A stretch of DNA of 64,000 nucleotides from Chamaecrista fasciculata (taxonomy: Eukaryota > Streptophyta > Magnoliopsida > Fabales > Fabaceae). Within the stretch, counting starts at the first letter, position 1, and the number at the start of each line of letters is the position of its first letter. Shown piece after piece: positions 45,704 to 56,900 of this stretch. The DNA lies in contig QANZ01000136.1 in the NCBI GenBank assembly GCA_003254925.1, positions 67,246-131,245 on the forward strand. Direction: 5' to 3'. The translations under genes and the position numbers were made by a program. The notes beneath the pieces are model-generated. The model did not search any database. It saw nothing but the letters and a program-made list of their open reading frames with translations, and was not told the origin of the DNA.

Positions 45704-46012
45704 TTTGGGAAATAGCTTGCTGTGGGATGGGCTGATTTCAATCGGGTCCTCTAGTTCGTATCAAATTCTCTAGTATGAATGAACTGCTTTCACAAAATTG
45801 CTCTATGTTAAATCTCTAGTGAACATTTACTATATCTGCCTTACTATGCTGCATTTGGCTCTTGCAGAATGTGGTCTTCTGTGCATGTTGATTGTATTTG
45901 TGTCTCTGGTTTTAATAGAAGAGGATAATATCATGAACTCTATACACTATTCAGTTTTTTCATATTCTTTCTCTAGTTTTTTCTCCTAATATGTTTCTAC
46001 TATGTACACCAG

Positions 46013-47157
46013 GTTGAAGTTGGCATTGGAGAATATGGGTATCTCTAAGCTCTTCCCTGTGCAAGTTGCAGTTTGGCAAGAGACAGTTGGACCTGGTAAT
46101 TTTGAGCGAGAGCTTTGCGTAAATTCTACCACTGGATGTGGAAAAACTTTAGCTTATGCTCTACCAATAGTGCAAATGCTGTCAAACTTATAAGTTCCAC
46201 GTCACAACCTTTGCTTCTGTATTTGTAGAAAAGAATTTGTCATTATAATAAATCATTTATCATGCTGCATAATTTCTTTTTGTTACTACAGGTTAAAGAA
46301 GTTTTTGATGCTATTGCATCTCCTCTAGGTTTACATGTTGGCTTGGCTGTTGGTCAATCTTCAATAGCTGATCAAATTTCTAGGCTTGTGAATATACCAG
46401 GATATGAGGCAGGCATGTGTTATGATCCTGAAGATATATCACTTGGGTTCCAAAGTAAGGTGGATATATTAGTAGCAACCCCTGGAAGGCTTATGGATCA
46501 CATCAATGCTACTAAAGGGTTCACGCTTGAGCATCTTTATTATCTTGTAAGTAATGGATACTTAATTTCTTCTCATAGTTGCATGCACCTTCTTGATATA
46601 TATATATATATATATATTGACTTGCTCTAAGTTTATGATAGATTTATGTGAACAAGCTAAATTATGTCAGGTGGTTGATGAAACGGACCGACTTCTCCGG
46701 GAGGCCTACCAATCCTGGTTTCCAGAAAATTTGGAATTATTTAAATTGGTACGAGTATGTATGACAATCATGAATATTGAATGTGTCAACCTATTAGGAT
46801 GATTCTTTCGTCACTTGCAATTTCCAGAAATTAGTATAGCTGCTTGTTTTCATTTTGTTTTGTTGCTAACTAAGAAACTAAATCAAGATCAGGACCAAAA
46901 GGAAAAAAGAGATTAAATTAATAGAATAATATATATCTGGGTCCTTTTCTTCTCACTGACATGGGGCCTGATACTGAGAACTTGATAATAAACAAAGGTC
47001 AAATCTTTGTATTTGGCTGCACTTTTAAAAACATTGGAAGGAGAAAAGTGCATAGTTTTTACAAAATCTGTGGATTCGACACATAGACTTTGTATTTTAG
47101 TGATCTTGAAATTAAGATGAAGGAGTATTCTAGTCTTCAACGTCAACGTTTAAGAAG
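46013..47157 (+). pseudogene. RH1: DEAD-box RNA helicase RH1 fragment
   Basis: Four exon-like pieces with preserved splice borders. 46013-46190: RLKLALENMGISKLFPVQVA with the Q-motif region, and STTGCGKT (motif I, where SPTGSGKT is usual). 46292-46546: KEVFDAIASPLG, VGLAVGQSSIADQ and DILVATPGRLMDHI (motif Ib). 46671-46748: VVDETDRLLREAYQSW (motif II, DETD). 47101-47157: DLEIKMKEYSSLQRQRLRR, from the start of the second RecA domain. Missing are the N-terminus, motif Ia (a stop follows QMLSNL), motif III and motifs V-VI. It cannot be a working helicase. Known: RH1-type proteins are plant DEAD-box helicases of about 500 residues. Confidence 0.87.
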
Positions 47158-48459
47158 GTAAGTATCACTTGGTTCATGTACAATGTATTTTGAAGCATAG
47201 ATTCAGGTACTTTTACTGATTAATTAGTTTCATTACCAGTTATCAGTGTGCAGATGATACTGCAATTATGTTTGTTAGCTATTAAAAGCATGTGATTGAA
47301 GTATTTGGTTATTTTCTTTAATGGTTTCTAAAATAAGATAATTTATACTGAGATATGCTAACTTGGAAAAATCAGTATTTTAGTTCATTAAATCCCCTGT
47401 TTTGTACCTTTTTTTCCCGTGTCAGCTTTGAAAAAATACGAAAGAACCCTAGGAGCAGCACACAGACTTCCCAAGAAAACAAGAAAATGAAAAGAAGCAT
47501 ACATTGAGGACAAGCTTCGTTATTTAATTAGAGAACATTCAGCCAAGTATAAGTTTAACAGCAATTAAAGTTCCACAATGGAAAATTGAGGCTGAAGCAT
47601 GGTTGTATCTTGAGGCTTGAGTTAATTCTTGTAAATCTTATGATTCTTACATGAAAAGAAAAACTTAGTTGCAGATTTTAGGTACTGTTATGTAGTTGTC
47701 CAATAAAGTTACGAGGATACTTTAATTTGTGTTTTTTTTTTTTTTTTTGAGAATTTTGTAGCAAGTAGTTGAGGAATTTTACCAAAGTTTTATCCTTCTT
47801 GCAAATTCTGTAATATCTTGAATTTTCTTTTGGCTCAACTGGATTGACTGGAAATTAGTGGAAATATTGTATTATTTAATTACCTTTTTGAACCGTAATT
47901 TTACGATAATTTCTGGAAATGAACAAAAAAAATCACCTAATGAAATCGATCAAATTGGTTGTAAGAAATCTTCTATATTGTCAGTTTGTGTAAGCCACCG
48001 GCCAAACCAAACAAATAAAATCTTCCCTAACAATGACGTCAAGTTGGAAATTTTAGAAATATCCTTATTCTCATATATTAAAATTTCCCTAATCATGATT
48101 TACATGTTTGTATTAAAATTTATTTATCTACTTTAATAGAGTATTTCAAGTCTTCTGACTTAATATATTATCAACTTGAAGATTTTTTAATTAAAAAATA
48201 TGTATATATATATATGTGTGTGTGAGAGTGAGAGAAATGTCAAGGAAATATTGGCTGATTTTTATAGTTAAAACTTAAATGGATGGAGGTTATAATAGTC
48301 ATCTAGACAATTAAAATGAGATATTTACAATATGTGTGTATAATTGAATTAAAGAGATATTATCCCTACTTAAGTATACTCTTATAATTTTACAATCTGA
48401 TTTTACATTTTCTTTTTTAAATTTATTTACTTAAAATCTCAATTTTAACAACTTTGCTG

Positions 48460-48560
48460 AAGAGTCAGTTCAAGTAATAAGTGACTTAATATTTTTTAAA
48501 CAAATTTTTAAATTGGAAACTTTATAAATATAATTACCTTATTTGAGAGACTCTCTTACT
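48460..48560 (+). repeat. Degenerate SINE-like repeat
   Basis: AGTCAGTTCAAGTAATAAGT ... GAGAGACTC, same block order as 4080-4245 and 20190-20330. Confidence 0.35.
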
Positions 48561-48977
48561 AACGCAATAAAAAACAGATTAGTTAAAACAGAATCCTAAA
48601 TGCCGGGTACAGACAACAATAAAAAACATTCTTTTGTAGGGTAAGTACTCAAGTCATAACAAATACACTTTTAGTTAATGAATATATAGTTGATGCACAA
48701 CCAAATGTTTGATTTTAAATGGAAAAAAAGAAAAAGAAAAAGAAAATCTCTGTATGTGATTCATATATGTACTCTACAGTCGATGATACTTGATTTCTTT
48801 CTTTTATGTGAACGAAAATTGTAAAATTCATTATGCACATTAATTGTAATCCAACAAACCGTGCGAGCCAGCATTGATGTGCATTATTTATTTTTGTATC
48901 ATGTGCTTAATTATATTTACATTGGTGGGAGTTGGGAGAAGTTTCTTGAACCTTGTAAGACAAGCTCATACATGTGA

Positions 48978-48989
48978 ATATGGTCCATG

Positions 48990-49027
<38 letters not shown>

Positions 49028-49039
49028 CATGGACCATAT
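48978..49039. repeat. 62-bp perfect palindrome with (AT)n centre
   Basis: ATATGGTCCATGAATTTTA on the left and its exact complement on the right, with an uninterrupted TA run between. It would form a cruciform or hairpin. Confidence 0.85.
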
Positions 49040-49077
49040 ATATATTCATTGCCTCTTCGTCTTCGTGAGTCCGTGAT

Positions 49078-49290
49078 TCAAAATGGGAAATTAAGGGATC
49101 TATGAACCCCGTTTAGGAAATACTTGGGGTCACCACTAGGAATTGAAGCTGAAGATGATGGTGATGATGGGATTTTATGGGAAGAAGAAGAAGTGATTAA
49201 GGAATGATTATCAAGATGGGTGGTGCTAATAATCTCCCTTTGATCCTCTTCATTAATTGTATCCAACATCTTTGATGCTCTATGGCTCAT
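49078..49290 (-). CDS. Hypothetical 70-residue ORF, low support
   Basis: MSHRASKMLDTINEEDQ, a Ser-rich middle, and an ending IPSGDPKYFLNGVHRSLNF. There is no signal peptide. A stop codon lies directly before the ATG. The ending faintly recalls small secreted-peptide precursors, but no known peptide motif fits. It may be chance. Confidence 0.2.
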   Translation of the reverse strand: MSHRASKMLDTINEEDQREIISTTHLDNHSLITSSSSHKIPSSPSSSASIPSGDPKYFLNGVHRSLNFPF

Positions 49291-50049
49291 TTAGACTGGA
49301 TTTCATCTCATTAAACCCAAAAGAAAATGCTATTAGATTTGGGTTTGGTGTTTTGGAGACCGGATCCACTGTAGTGGATTTCCCTCCAAATTCACTGCAG
49401 TCTACTTGCAGTATGCATTATTAACCATTAGATTCATCTCATTGGTCCATATTATGCCACGTCGCCCATCAACCTTAAGTGAGACGGTGCGTTTTGTTAT
49501 GGTCTTTTTTTTTTATTTCATCCAACCTAGATGACCTCTTCTCTTCCATTTTCTTTTCATCTCATCTTTCTTTTGTATGCTTTCTCTCTGTAGTATATAA
49601 TTAAATATGATCTTTTTTGCGAAAAAGCAAGAAAAACAAATACCCATTTCTCTCTGTATCACGAAGATGGAAGATTGCTTTAACTTCTTTGTGTGCCAAT
49701 AATATATGATTATGAAGACTTTGCCTATAAAATAATGTCCAGAAACTCACCATCTAGCTCTTTCAAAACATTTTTGAAAAAAAAACTCTTTAAGAACTTG
49801 TTGAATCTTCAGGAAGAAACCCAAAAAGCATATTAACATAGAGCTTAAGAGATATAAGACTATACCCAAGCTCACGAGGGATTTGGACCAACCCATTTCA
49901 TCATATTTGGAGAAAGATTAGTTGATTGTGGTGAAGACAAGTTATTGTATGAAAAAAGAAAATGAACCATTCGAGAAAACCCATTTTAGCAATGAAGAAG
50001 AATTACGAGTGTCAGAGTGTGTGACAAAAATGCGAAGAAGGTAGAACAG
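49291..50049. other. Intergenic sequence, no gene seen
   Basis: Mixed-composition sequence. It ends where the array-type tail (AACATAGCAATAGTCAAGAA) begins at about 50065. Confidence 0.4.
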
Positions 50050-50244
50050 CGAGACGATGAGCTCAAAACATAGCAATAGTCAAGAAACAAAGAAGGGAAA
50101 GAGCATAGCAGTTGGCAAATATAATCGTTCAAAACATAGCAATAGTCAAGAAACAGAGTAGAAATAGCAATAGTCAAGAAAGATTAACATAGAAATAGGA
50201 GAAATAGCATAAACACAGAGTAAAATTCCTGCAACTTCATCAGA

Positions 50245-50715
50245 TTAGGGGTAAAATTCCTGTATAGTAATTTTTTGACCTTTCCCCACATAAATGTGTC
50301 GGATCCTGCCATTGTCTCCTATATTCAGAACTGCGCTGCTGCGCTCCGCCCCCTTCCCGCTGCCAGCCTCGGACTCTTGTTTATTGTGGTCCTCCGACCG
50401 TTCTTGCTCGTTGGGGTGGTCCTCCGACACTTCTTTCTTGTCATTTGGCTCGTCGGGGCGATCGTTCTCCTCCAGCGGCTGGAAATGCAGGTTCATCGGA
50501 GTGGCTTTCATCATTTTTTCGAATGGACTGTCTTTCGGCGGCACGATCTCAGCCTCCGCTCTGTTGGAGTTGGAGCACTTCTCCGTCGGCGGCACTGAGG
50601 AAGAATGAATGACGAGATGAGGAAGTGCTACCATTTTTCGATTGAAGGAAGTTAGGGAAAGACGGTTTGGGGGAAGCCCAACAGGGCGAAAGGAGAAGGC
50701 GAAGACAGTGTTCAT
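50245..50715 (-). CDS. Solo copy of the array gene, short form, intact (156 aa)
   Basis: ATG at 50715, stop at 50245; 471 nt. Same layout as S2: transit-like MNTVFAFSFRPVGLPPNR and LPHLVIHSSSVPP...KCSNSNRAEAE, then EIVPPKDSPFEKMMKAT, an acidic linker with DEPND and DHPNEQERSEDH, and the tail VLNIGDNGRIRHIYVGKGQK...QEFYP. It has the array 3' tail (50065-50240), but upstream of about 50780 its sequence is unique and not the monomer leader, so it has its own promoter region. It lies 7 kb from the array end. It is the best candidate for a functional or founder copy. Function unknown. Confidence 0.6.
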   Translation of the reverse strand: MNTVFAFSFRPVGLPPNRLSLTSFNRKMVALPHLVIHSSSVPPTEKCSNSNRAEAEIVPPKDSPFEKMMKATPMNLHFQPLEENDRPDEPNDKKEVSEDHPNEQERSEDHNKQESEAGSGKGAERSSAVLNIGDNGRIRHIYVGKGQKITIQEFYP

Positions 50716-50780
50716 CCTGGTGCTAGAGAGAGAAAATGGAAATGCCCTTTTTGATCGATGGGAGGGAGAGAACAATGATG

Positions 50781-52084
50781 GGTTGATTCAGCACCCACAC
50801 AGCCACACTGTACGTATAGACGTATAGTTCGTTATAGCCGAATCAATATTTCTCTCTCCCCTCTCTCCACTACAAATCCCTCATTTACACTACAATTTTC
50901 TTTCACCATAAATAAAGAGTTAAAATCTTATCTCGGTCCATAATATTTTTATTATTATATTTTTATCCTTAATATTTTTTAACAATTAATATTTTAGTTA
51001 TAAATATTAAAAGCCGTTATATATCAAATATGATAAAATTAGAGTTGCACTTTAATCTTGACAAATGTAATGAAATTTATATTAACTATCTAGCTTGCAG
51101 ATAGCAATTAAAAGTGTTAGGCCAAAAAAAAAATTAAAAGTAGATAATATCATCATATATATATATATATATATATTTATGTTATATAAAAAAAAGCAGC
51201 AAGAGATCAGACAAGAGTGAGACACACATGTCTCCATAACACAAATATTATTAAATATTTATAGTGGCATATTCAATTTGAAAGGTCTCCTGTTCATTAA
51301 ATTGTTAATTTTTTTTTATATATATATAACACCGGAGACATAACACATGCCCTGTTAATTTTTTTATATACCCGGAGTACCACCAGTTGGTATTCTGTAA
51401 ATAGGATACCTACAAGTAGAACTGAAAATTCAGCCACTTGTGCATCCATAGGCCCTACAGCAAAGCACATAAGTAACGAAATAGTACCATGCTAGATATA
51501 ACATTATACAAGTATCATTCTAGATATACAATTGTTATACTACTTCATGAGAGGCCAATCTAATTTCTATCATTTACAAAGTAGGAAATAAAAAATATCA
51601 AGCAGTCTTGTGAGATCAGAGTCAACATAAAGTGTTCATATGATTGATTCAATATGTATATTACAATAGCATACCACCTCAGTGCCCAAATATTTATCAC
51701 TTTCATCTTAATTTTCTTTTTTGGAAAATAGAATTATAACCACACCTTGTAGCATTCTGCGCTATCATAATTTAAGCTCCAAAACACAGGATTCACATTC
51801 CAATTTCTCAAAAACAGGCTTATGATGAAACTGCTTTACTCCACAGAGTAAATACATGCCTTCCTACCAAAATTTGTACCAAAAGGGAACAGAACATTAT
51901 ATGCCAGCAAAAGTTTTGAAGGTTAATCAAAAAAATTTCTGAGTACCCAATTGCTTGAGAAAAAAAATTTCACACTCCAAATGACACAAAAGAAGAAAAA
52001 GAAAACAAATAGACAATATTGAGACTAAATGTTACATATTAAATAAATGAATCATTCAAACAGGGTTCAGATACAGCAGTATAC
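50781..52084. other. Spacer with a segment shared with the array edge
   Basis: 51197-51310 is nearly identical to 43008-43125. A (TA)n run lies near 51155-51177. 51360-52080 is less AT-rich, but I find no coding exon. Confidence 0.5.
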
Positions 52085-52296
52085 CTTGATTTTGCAGATG
52101 ACTTCACAGGATCAACATAAATTTGAATTCCAGAAAGATAGGGGACATAATACTGAACAACACTATCAGTATCATTAAGGACAAGGGGCACTCCTGCACC
52201 ATATGCACTCCACTCCCTTAAAGATTCCCACAAATCACCAAGAACAAAGTAAGGTTGAAATTCCACACCACATGTTTTGTAACTCCTCATAGTCGT
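52085..52296 (-). pseudogene. Isolated exon of a DUF789-family gene
   Basis: A 212-nt exon on the minus strand with a good acceptor (ATTTAATATTGCAG-type) and donor (AAATCAAG|GTATAC). It reads TTMRSYKTCGVEFQPYFVLG, DLWESLREWSAYGAGVPLVL and DSVVQYYVPYLSGIQIYVD, the most conserved part of plant DUF789 proteins. No other exon of the family (N-terminal or C-terminal) is visible within several kb on either side, so it is probably a captured or left-over gene piece. An intact gene with very large introns is less likely. Confidence 0.8.
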
Positions 52297-53946
52297 CTGC
52301 AATATTTAGTTTATGGTTAAAGGACCAGAAACATGAATGATGAATCCTTCAAGTTTTTGCACTAAAATTCAATCCCCATTCCGTTAATTAGTTCTTCATA
52401 ACTAGATAAAGATGTCTACATTTCGCATTGATTCAATTCTCTAAAGCAATCCTACAACTAAAGTATGAATGTATGACAAATAATGTGATGCAATTCTTCA
52501 CAGAACCCATCTCAACCACTCTTCTAATGACCAACCAATGAAATAACAAGAGAAAATAACTAAAAAAAAAAATAAACTAAAGAGTAAATTAATAATTTGA
52601 TCCCTAAAAGATGACAAATGTTTCAATTTAGGACAAACAGCATCAATTTAGGACACATCCTTTCAGAACTTATTCTTGTAGCCCCATAATCTCCAAGGCA
52701 CAGGGTGTCTAATTCTTCCATGCATCATCATTCACCAAATATAATTGGATAATGTATAATCTTATGAAATTATTATTGTATGGTGGCAAATAATACAAAC
52801 GCATTAAATGATCCATGATATAATTAAAGAAAAAGTAGATTCTATTCCTATAATTTTGAAAGATCGCAAAATAATGTAAGGAATTTTATCTGACTAATAT
52901 AAGTGTTTCACAAAGACCCCTTATATTTATTGTTCATTTCCCTTTGGTGGACATCACACGCAAATTTTCTCAGAACTAAATACCTCAAGACCAATTTCTA
53001 GTTCGTCAACATATATGAGAGAATTAAAATGTCAAAACTTGGCTGATCAAACTTCAAAGTACACACTTGGCCAAAAAAAAATATTCAAAGTACACAAGAT
53101 TGTTGAATAGTCAAACTTGCCACGTGTTAAAAAAATAGTGGACAAGATTTCATGGTTGCAATCGGAAAGAACAAATTACATCATCAAATCACTCTTCATA
53201 TGAAGAAGATCCTGGTGTTAATTGTAATTTTCACTTCAATTCAAATAGAAACTCTGCATANTAGTCAAACTTGCCACGTGTTAAAAAGATAGTCGACAAG
53301 ATTTCATGGTTGCAATCGGAAAGAACAAATTACATCATCAAATCACTCTTCATATGAAGAAGATCCTGGTGTTAATTGTAATTTTCACTTCAATTCAAAT
53401 AGAAACTCTGCATATAACTATTGAGATTAAAGATTTTAGATTAAAATTGAATACTTAATTGCTCTAAATACGATGATTAAATTAGATAGAATGGAAATGA
53501 AAAACTCGAAGTGTATGTGATAAATCATAGTTTGACCCACTAAAAAAAGTTATAAAGAGAAATAAAACGACATCGAAACAATCTCTATCAGAGACCGCAC
53601 ACACATCAACCATGTACACTGCAGCATATATTTACATATTGTCTTGCAAACCACAAAAGCCAGCCTTAATGGGGAGAAAATTCTCTGCATCACTGTGTGC
53701 GAGAAAGTGAGGAAAGATATGAAACTATCAGATGACATCCATGGAAAGAGTGCTAGATACACAAACAACCATGTACAGTGCAGCAAAAATTTACATATTG
53801 GCTTGCAAACCACAAAATTCAGCCTTAATGAAACAATAAGGCTTGTGTTCAAAAAAGAAAGAAAACTATGAGGCTCAACCTAGATCCTGAAAAGTGCATT
53901 GAAAGTGTAAAGTAATAGTCCTCTTATGTTTCATTAGTGACTATGA
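52297..53946. other. Spacer and 3' flank of the F-box gene, with duplications
   Basis: 53108-53260 and 53262-53414 are nearly identical 153-bp copies on either side of a single N, likely an assembly join. 53608-53680 and 53768-53840 are an imperfect tandem duplication (CTTGCAAACCACAAAA) in the F-box 3' flank. No other gene seen. Confidence 0.65.
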
Positions 53947-55254
53947 TTAACCCCTCTCTGAAGAGGGCATGTTTTTGCAACACCACCATGTAGGTGCAGT
54001 AAACCAAGTGTAAGCCCATCTATCTATATCGCCAAGGAAGCTAAAAGGCTCACCATCATTATGTTGAAGTCTAAAAATGCCCCAGTTTCTCCCACCAGCC
54101 TTAACTAATCCAAGACGAGTTGATATATCTTTTAGATGATCTGAATCCCACTCGTTCCACCAAGGAGCAGCTGGATCATTGGTGAAATAAATGTTGTTGC
54201 TAATTCCGACTCCAAGTTCTTCAGCAGAGTATGACGATGAACAACATTTTCCTAAGAATAGCATTTGATCCTTCAAATCCACAACCCTCTCCCAAGATGA
54301 CTGACTAAGATCCAATGAATATACTTCAAAGTTTTGTGTCTCAAGCATAAGATCTTGTAGCGGGTTAAAAATTCTACAAATAAGCAAAATATCCCCACGA
54401 GACTCAACAAGATATCTTAAAGTGCGATTATCTGCATGTCTATCTAGTATCATTGCTTGATTGAACTGCAGCATCTCTGGCATTTTTATTTGACGAAACT
54501 GTATTTCTAGATGGGGAAATGTTCCAAGACTAACATCATCATTACTAATGCTAGAGCGGATACATTTAGCATTGATTTGCCAGATATTGAATTTTTCATC
54601 CAGGAGAAAAAAACTTCCATTACAAAATACAGCATCCTCAAATGGCTCACCTGTCAGTTTATGTTTATGCCATGACTGTGCTCCTGGAATCCAAAAAGCC
54701 AGCTCCCGATGATGGCTATGTAGAAGCATACAAACAAAGTCATTCTCAAAGGGAAGCCCCGAGAGGACCATCTTGTGGTAAAAGTTCCATATTGATGGTA
54801 GATTAATTTGTCTTTTCGAAAATGGATTCAGCAAATTAACTTCAAGAAAGAAACTGTCTAAATCTTTTACCATAATTAGCCATTCATGAAATGATCCCCA
54901 GCAATACTTTCCATATGCCTCTGATAGCTTTAACTCCCAAACACGATTATCAAGTATGCTGACACAAGTTCTAATTTCCTTTTGATGTTGACCTGACACT
55001 ATAAGCCAAGGAAATCCATGGCTTTGCCGACAAGGAAGTTCTTCACCAAGAACAGCATTCCAACTTTTACAGACTTTACTGATGGATAAACAATCAATTA
55101 AAGGCAGTTTTCCAGCAATAATCTCAAGGGTACCCTGAGGGAGACTTGACCAGTCCACATGGTGTTTCTCTTTTAGTTTTCTTTTTCTTTGTCTTCTTTT
55201 CCTTTTTTTTGCCATGATTCTTCTCTTGAAAGCTTCCAACAGAAATGAAGGCAT
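53947..55254 (-). CDS. F-box protein with DUF295 (SKIP23-like), 435 aa
   Basis: Single coding exon. A very basic N-terminus (KKRKRRQRKRKLKEKHH, about 15-32) precedes an F-box at about 34-70: VDWSSLPQGTLEIIAGKLP, CLSISKVCKSWNAVL. Then comes PWLIVSG and the DUF295 repeat-like region (WGSFHEWLIMVKDLDSFF, NLLNPFSKRQINLPSIW), ending with ELGVGISNNIYFTNDPA and FTAPTWW. Known: such proteins bind SKP1 through the F-box and act as substrate receptors of SCF ubiquitin ligases; the target is not known. The start may be the ATG at 55254 or the in-frame ATG at 55215 (MAKKRKRR). The basic N-terminus could be a nuclear localisation signal. A 5' leader intron is likely. Confidence 0.92.
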   Translation of the reverse strand: MPSFLLEAFKRRIMAKKRKRRQRKRKLKEKHHVDWSSLPQGTLEIIAGKLPLIDCLSISKVCKSWNAVLGEELPCRQSHGFPWLIVSGQHQKEIRTCVSILDNRVWELKLSEAYGKYCWGSFHEWLIMVKDLDSFFLEVNLLNPFSKRQINLPSIWNFYHKMVLSGLPFENDFVCMLLHSHHRELAFWIPGAQSWHKHKLTGEPFEDAVFCNGSFFLLDEKFNIWQINAKCIRSSISNDDVSLGTFPHLEIQFRQIKMPEMLQFNQAMILDRHADNRTLRYLVESRGDILLICRIFNPLQDLMLETQNFEVYSLDLSQSSWERVVDLKDQMLFLGKCCSSSYSAEELGVGISNNIYFTNDPAAPWWNEWDSDHLKDISTRLGLVKAGGRNWGIFRLQHNDGEPFSFLGDIDRWAYTWFTAPTWWCCKNMPSSERG

Positions 55255-56762
55255 CCGGAGTAATGTTTAAGAGTGATTGAGGCATCACATGTTAAATGAC
55301 ATCTGAAGAGAATAAGATCAGATTAGGGAGGCTTAACAATTGGGGAATGATAAAATTCAAATCAAGCTTAACAGGAAAGGTTGATGTATATACAATATGC
55401 CATGAGAGTTATAATTGTTCTAATACAAGACCAAACAAACCATTATTAAGCATTAATACAATCAAAATATAAAGGAGGATTTTATGTCTTCAATATGAGA
55501 ACTTTGATTGACTGGCTATTGAAGCCGGAACACATCAGCTGCTCACCGCATGCACCTGTCTAAGTGCAATACATAAAGCAGTAATTTCCAAGTAACAAAA
55601 AGCTCCTCATAGTACATTTCTGGATTCTGAGCCCTTACTCATTAAACCATTTGCTATGGAAAGGACAAAAGTTAAAACACAAGAAAACTATCAAAAGAAG
55701 ACTGACTCAATTGATGAAAAAAATATGACAAGGATGTGATTTTTGCTGGAATAAAAAGAAAAAGGAATGCCCTCAAGTTAAACCTCAAAATATAGCAGAG
55801 TGCAGACACTGGAATATGACAGCATAATTGAAATACCCACCAAAGCTCCTTCAAATTTTCAAACTATCAAACCATAGTAAAATTCGAATTTTGGATGAAA
55901 ACTAATAGCTTTTACGAACTCTAACATAAATAATTTAGAGATTTTAACTACAAATACATTTCAACTGAGTAAAAAGCAAGTCGGATTCAGCCCTTGGTTG
56001 CAGGATGGAGCTACCATGAGTCCCTCAACCTAGACATAATGAAGTCGTAGCATCCATAAAATGAATAATTTAATCTGGTGCAGACCACTTCAAGACAAAT
56101 CTGACATCTAAAACCCAACCCATTAGACTCAGAAATCAGAACTAATGGAGTAAATAACCGGAAAGAAGAAAAAAAAAAGGGGGGAAGTTATCCCCTTATT
56201 TCTCCATTTCTTTTTTCGCAATTATGTGTTTATAAAGCGTTTAATTTCGAACCATTCATATTCTATATAGTTAATTGGCTATTCAGGATTGACAAAGTCG
56301 AAAAGCCACTACGTGCACTAAGGATTTCTTGTAAAGCATATGACAAAACGGTTAGCAACAGCATGTATGTAAAGATAAATGATCGTCAAAAACCCTAATC
56401 CTCAAAAATAGTTTAACACTGAATATAAAAATTCCAATTAGGCGATTTCTGATCAACATTGCAAAATCATAACAAAACCGAAATGCTCCATTGGCAGCAG
56501 ACTTGAAAACCCAGAAAACAGCAATTTCATTATAAATGAGAAGACTCAACCAAATTTGTCTCATCACAAAATCTTCCTTTACCCACGAAACCACGCAAGT
56601 TCATACATCACCTAATCGAAGCATTCGAGCTTAGTTCCAGGTGAACAACATTGTGAATAAACTATTCTTATAAATAGCTCAACAAACCCACACACCAAAT
56701 TGCTCTAGTTGCAGGGAAAACAGATAGCTAAGAAATTAGAAAAGCTTAAGAAAACCACAAAC
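55255..56762 (-). other. Probable 5' leader intron of the F-box gene
   Basis: No coding exon seen. The composition is less AT-rich than intergenic sequence and free of clear transposons, which fits a leader intron between the donor at 56763 and the start codon. Confidence 0.45.
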
Positions 56763-56900
56763 CTCTGGCATGGAACCCCTCACTCGAAGTCGCCGGAACC
56801 AGAAAGAGGTAATCGGAGAGAAGCTCAGAGTGACGAAAGGCGAAAAGCAGCTTTTTTTTCTCTGTTTCTACGAGTGTGTAATGCCAGATGTGACTGATAT
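56763..56900 (-). promoter_or_regulatory. Probable first (leader) exon of the F-box gene
   Basis: GC-richer stretch on the minus strand ending CCAGAG|GTTTGTGG, a good donor. The transcription start is not fixed. Confidence 0.5.

Larger units (their letters stand above)
47158..49077. other. AT-rich intergenic sequence
   Basis: A few exon-like codons near 47425-47505 (SFEKIRKNPRSST) may be a last RH1 remnant, but I cannot show it. There is a degenerate SINE-like piece at 48460-48560. No intact gene seen. Confidence 0.45.

Noticed and set aside
47425..47505. Last exon of RH1
   Set aside because: A few charged codons only; no motif ties it to RH1.
49078..49290. CLE-like secreted peptide precursor
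   Set aside because: No signal peptide and the C-terminus does not fit the CLE consensus; kept only as a low-confidence ORF.
53550..53871. Overlapping ORFs on both strands
   Set aside because: Both are made by an imperfect tandem duplication in the F-box 3' flank.
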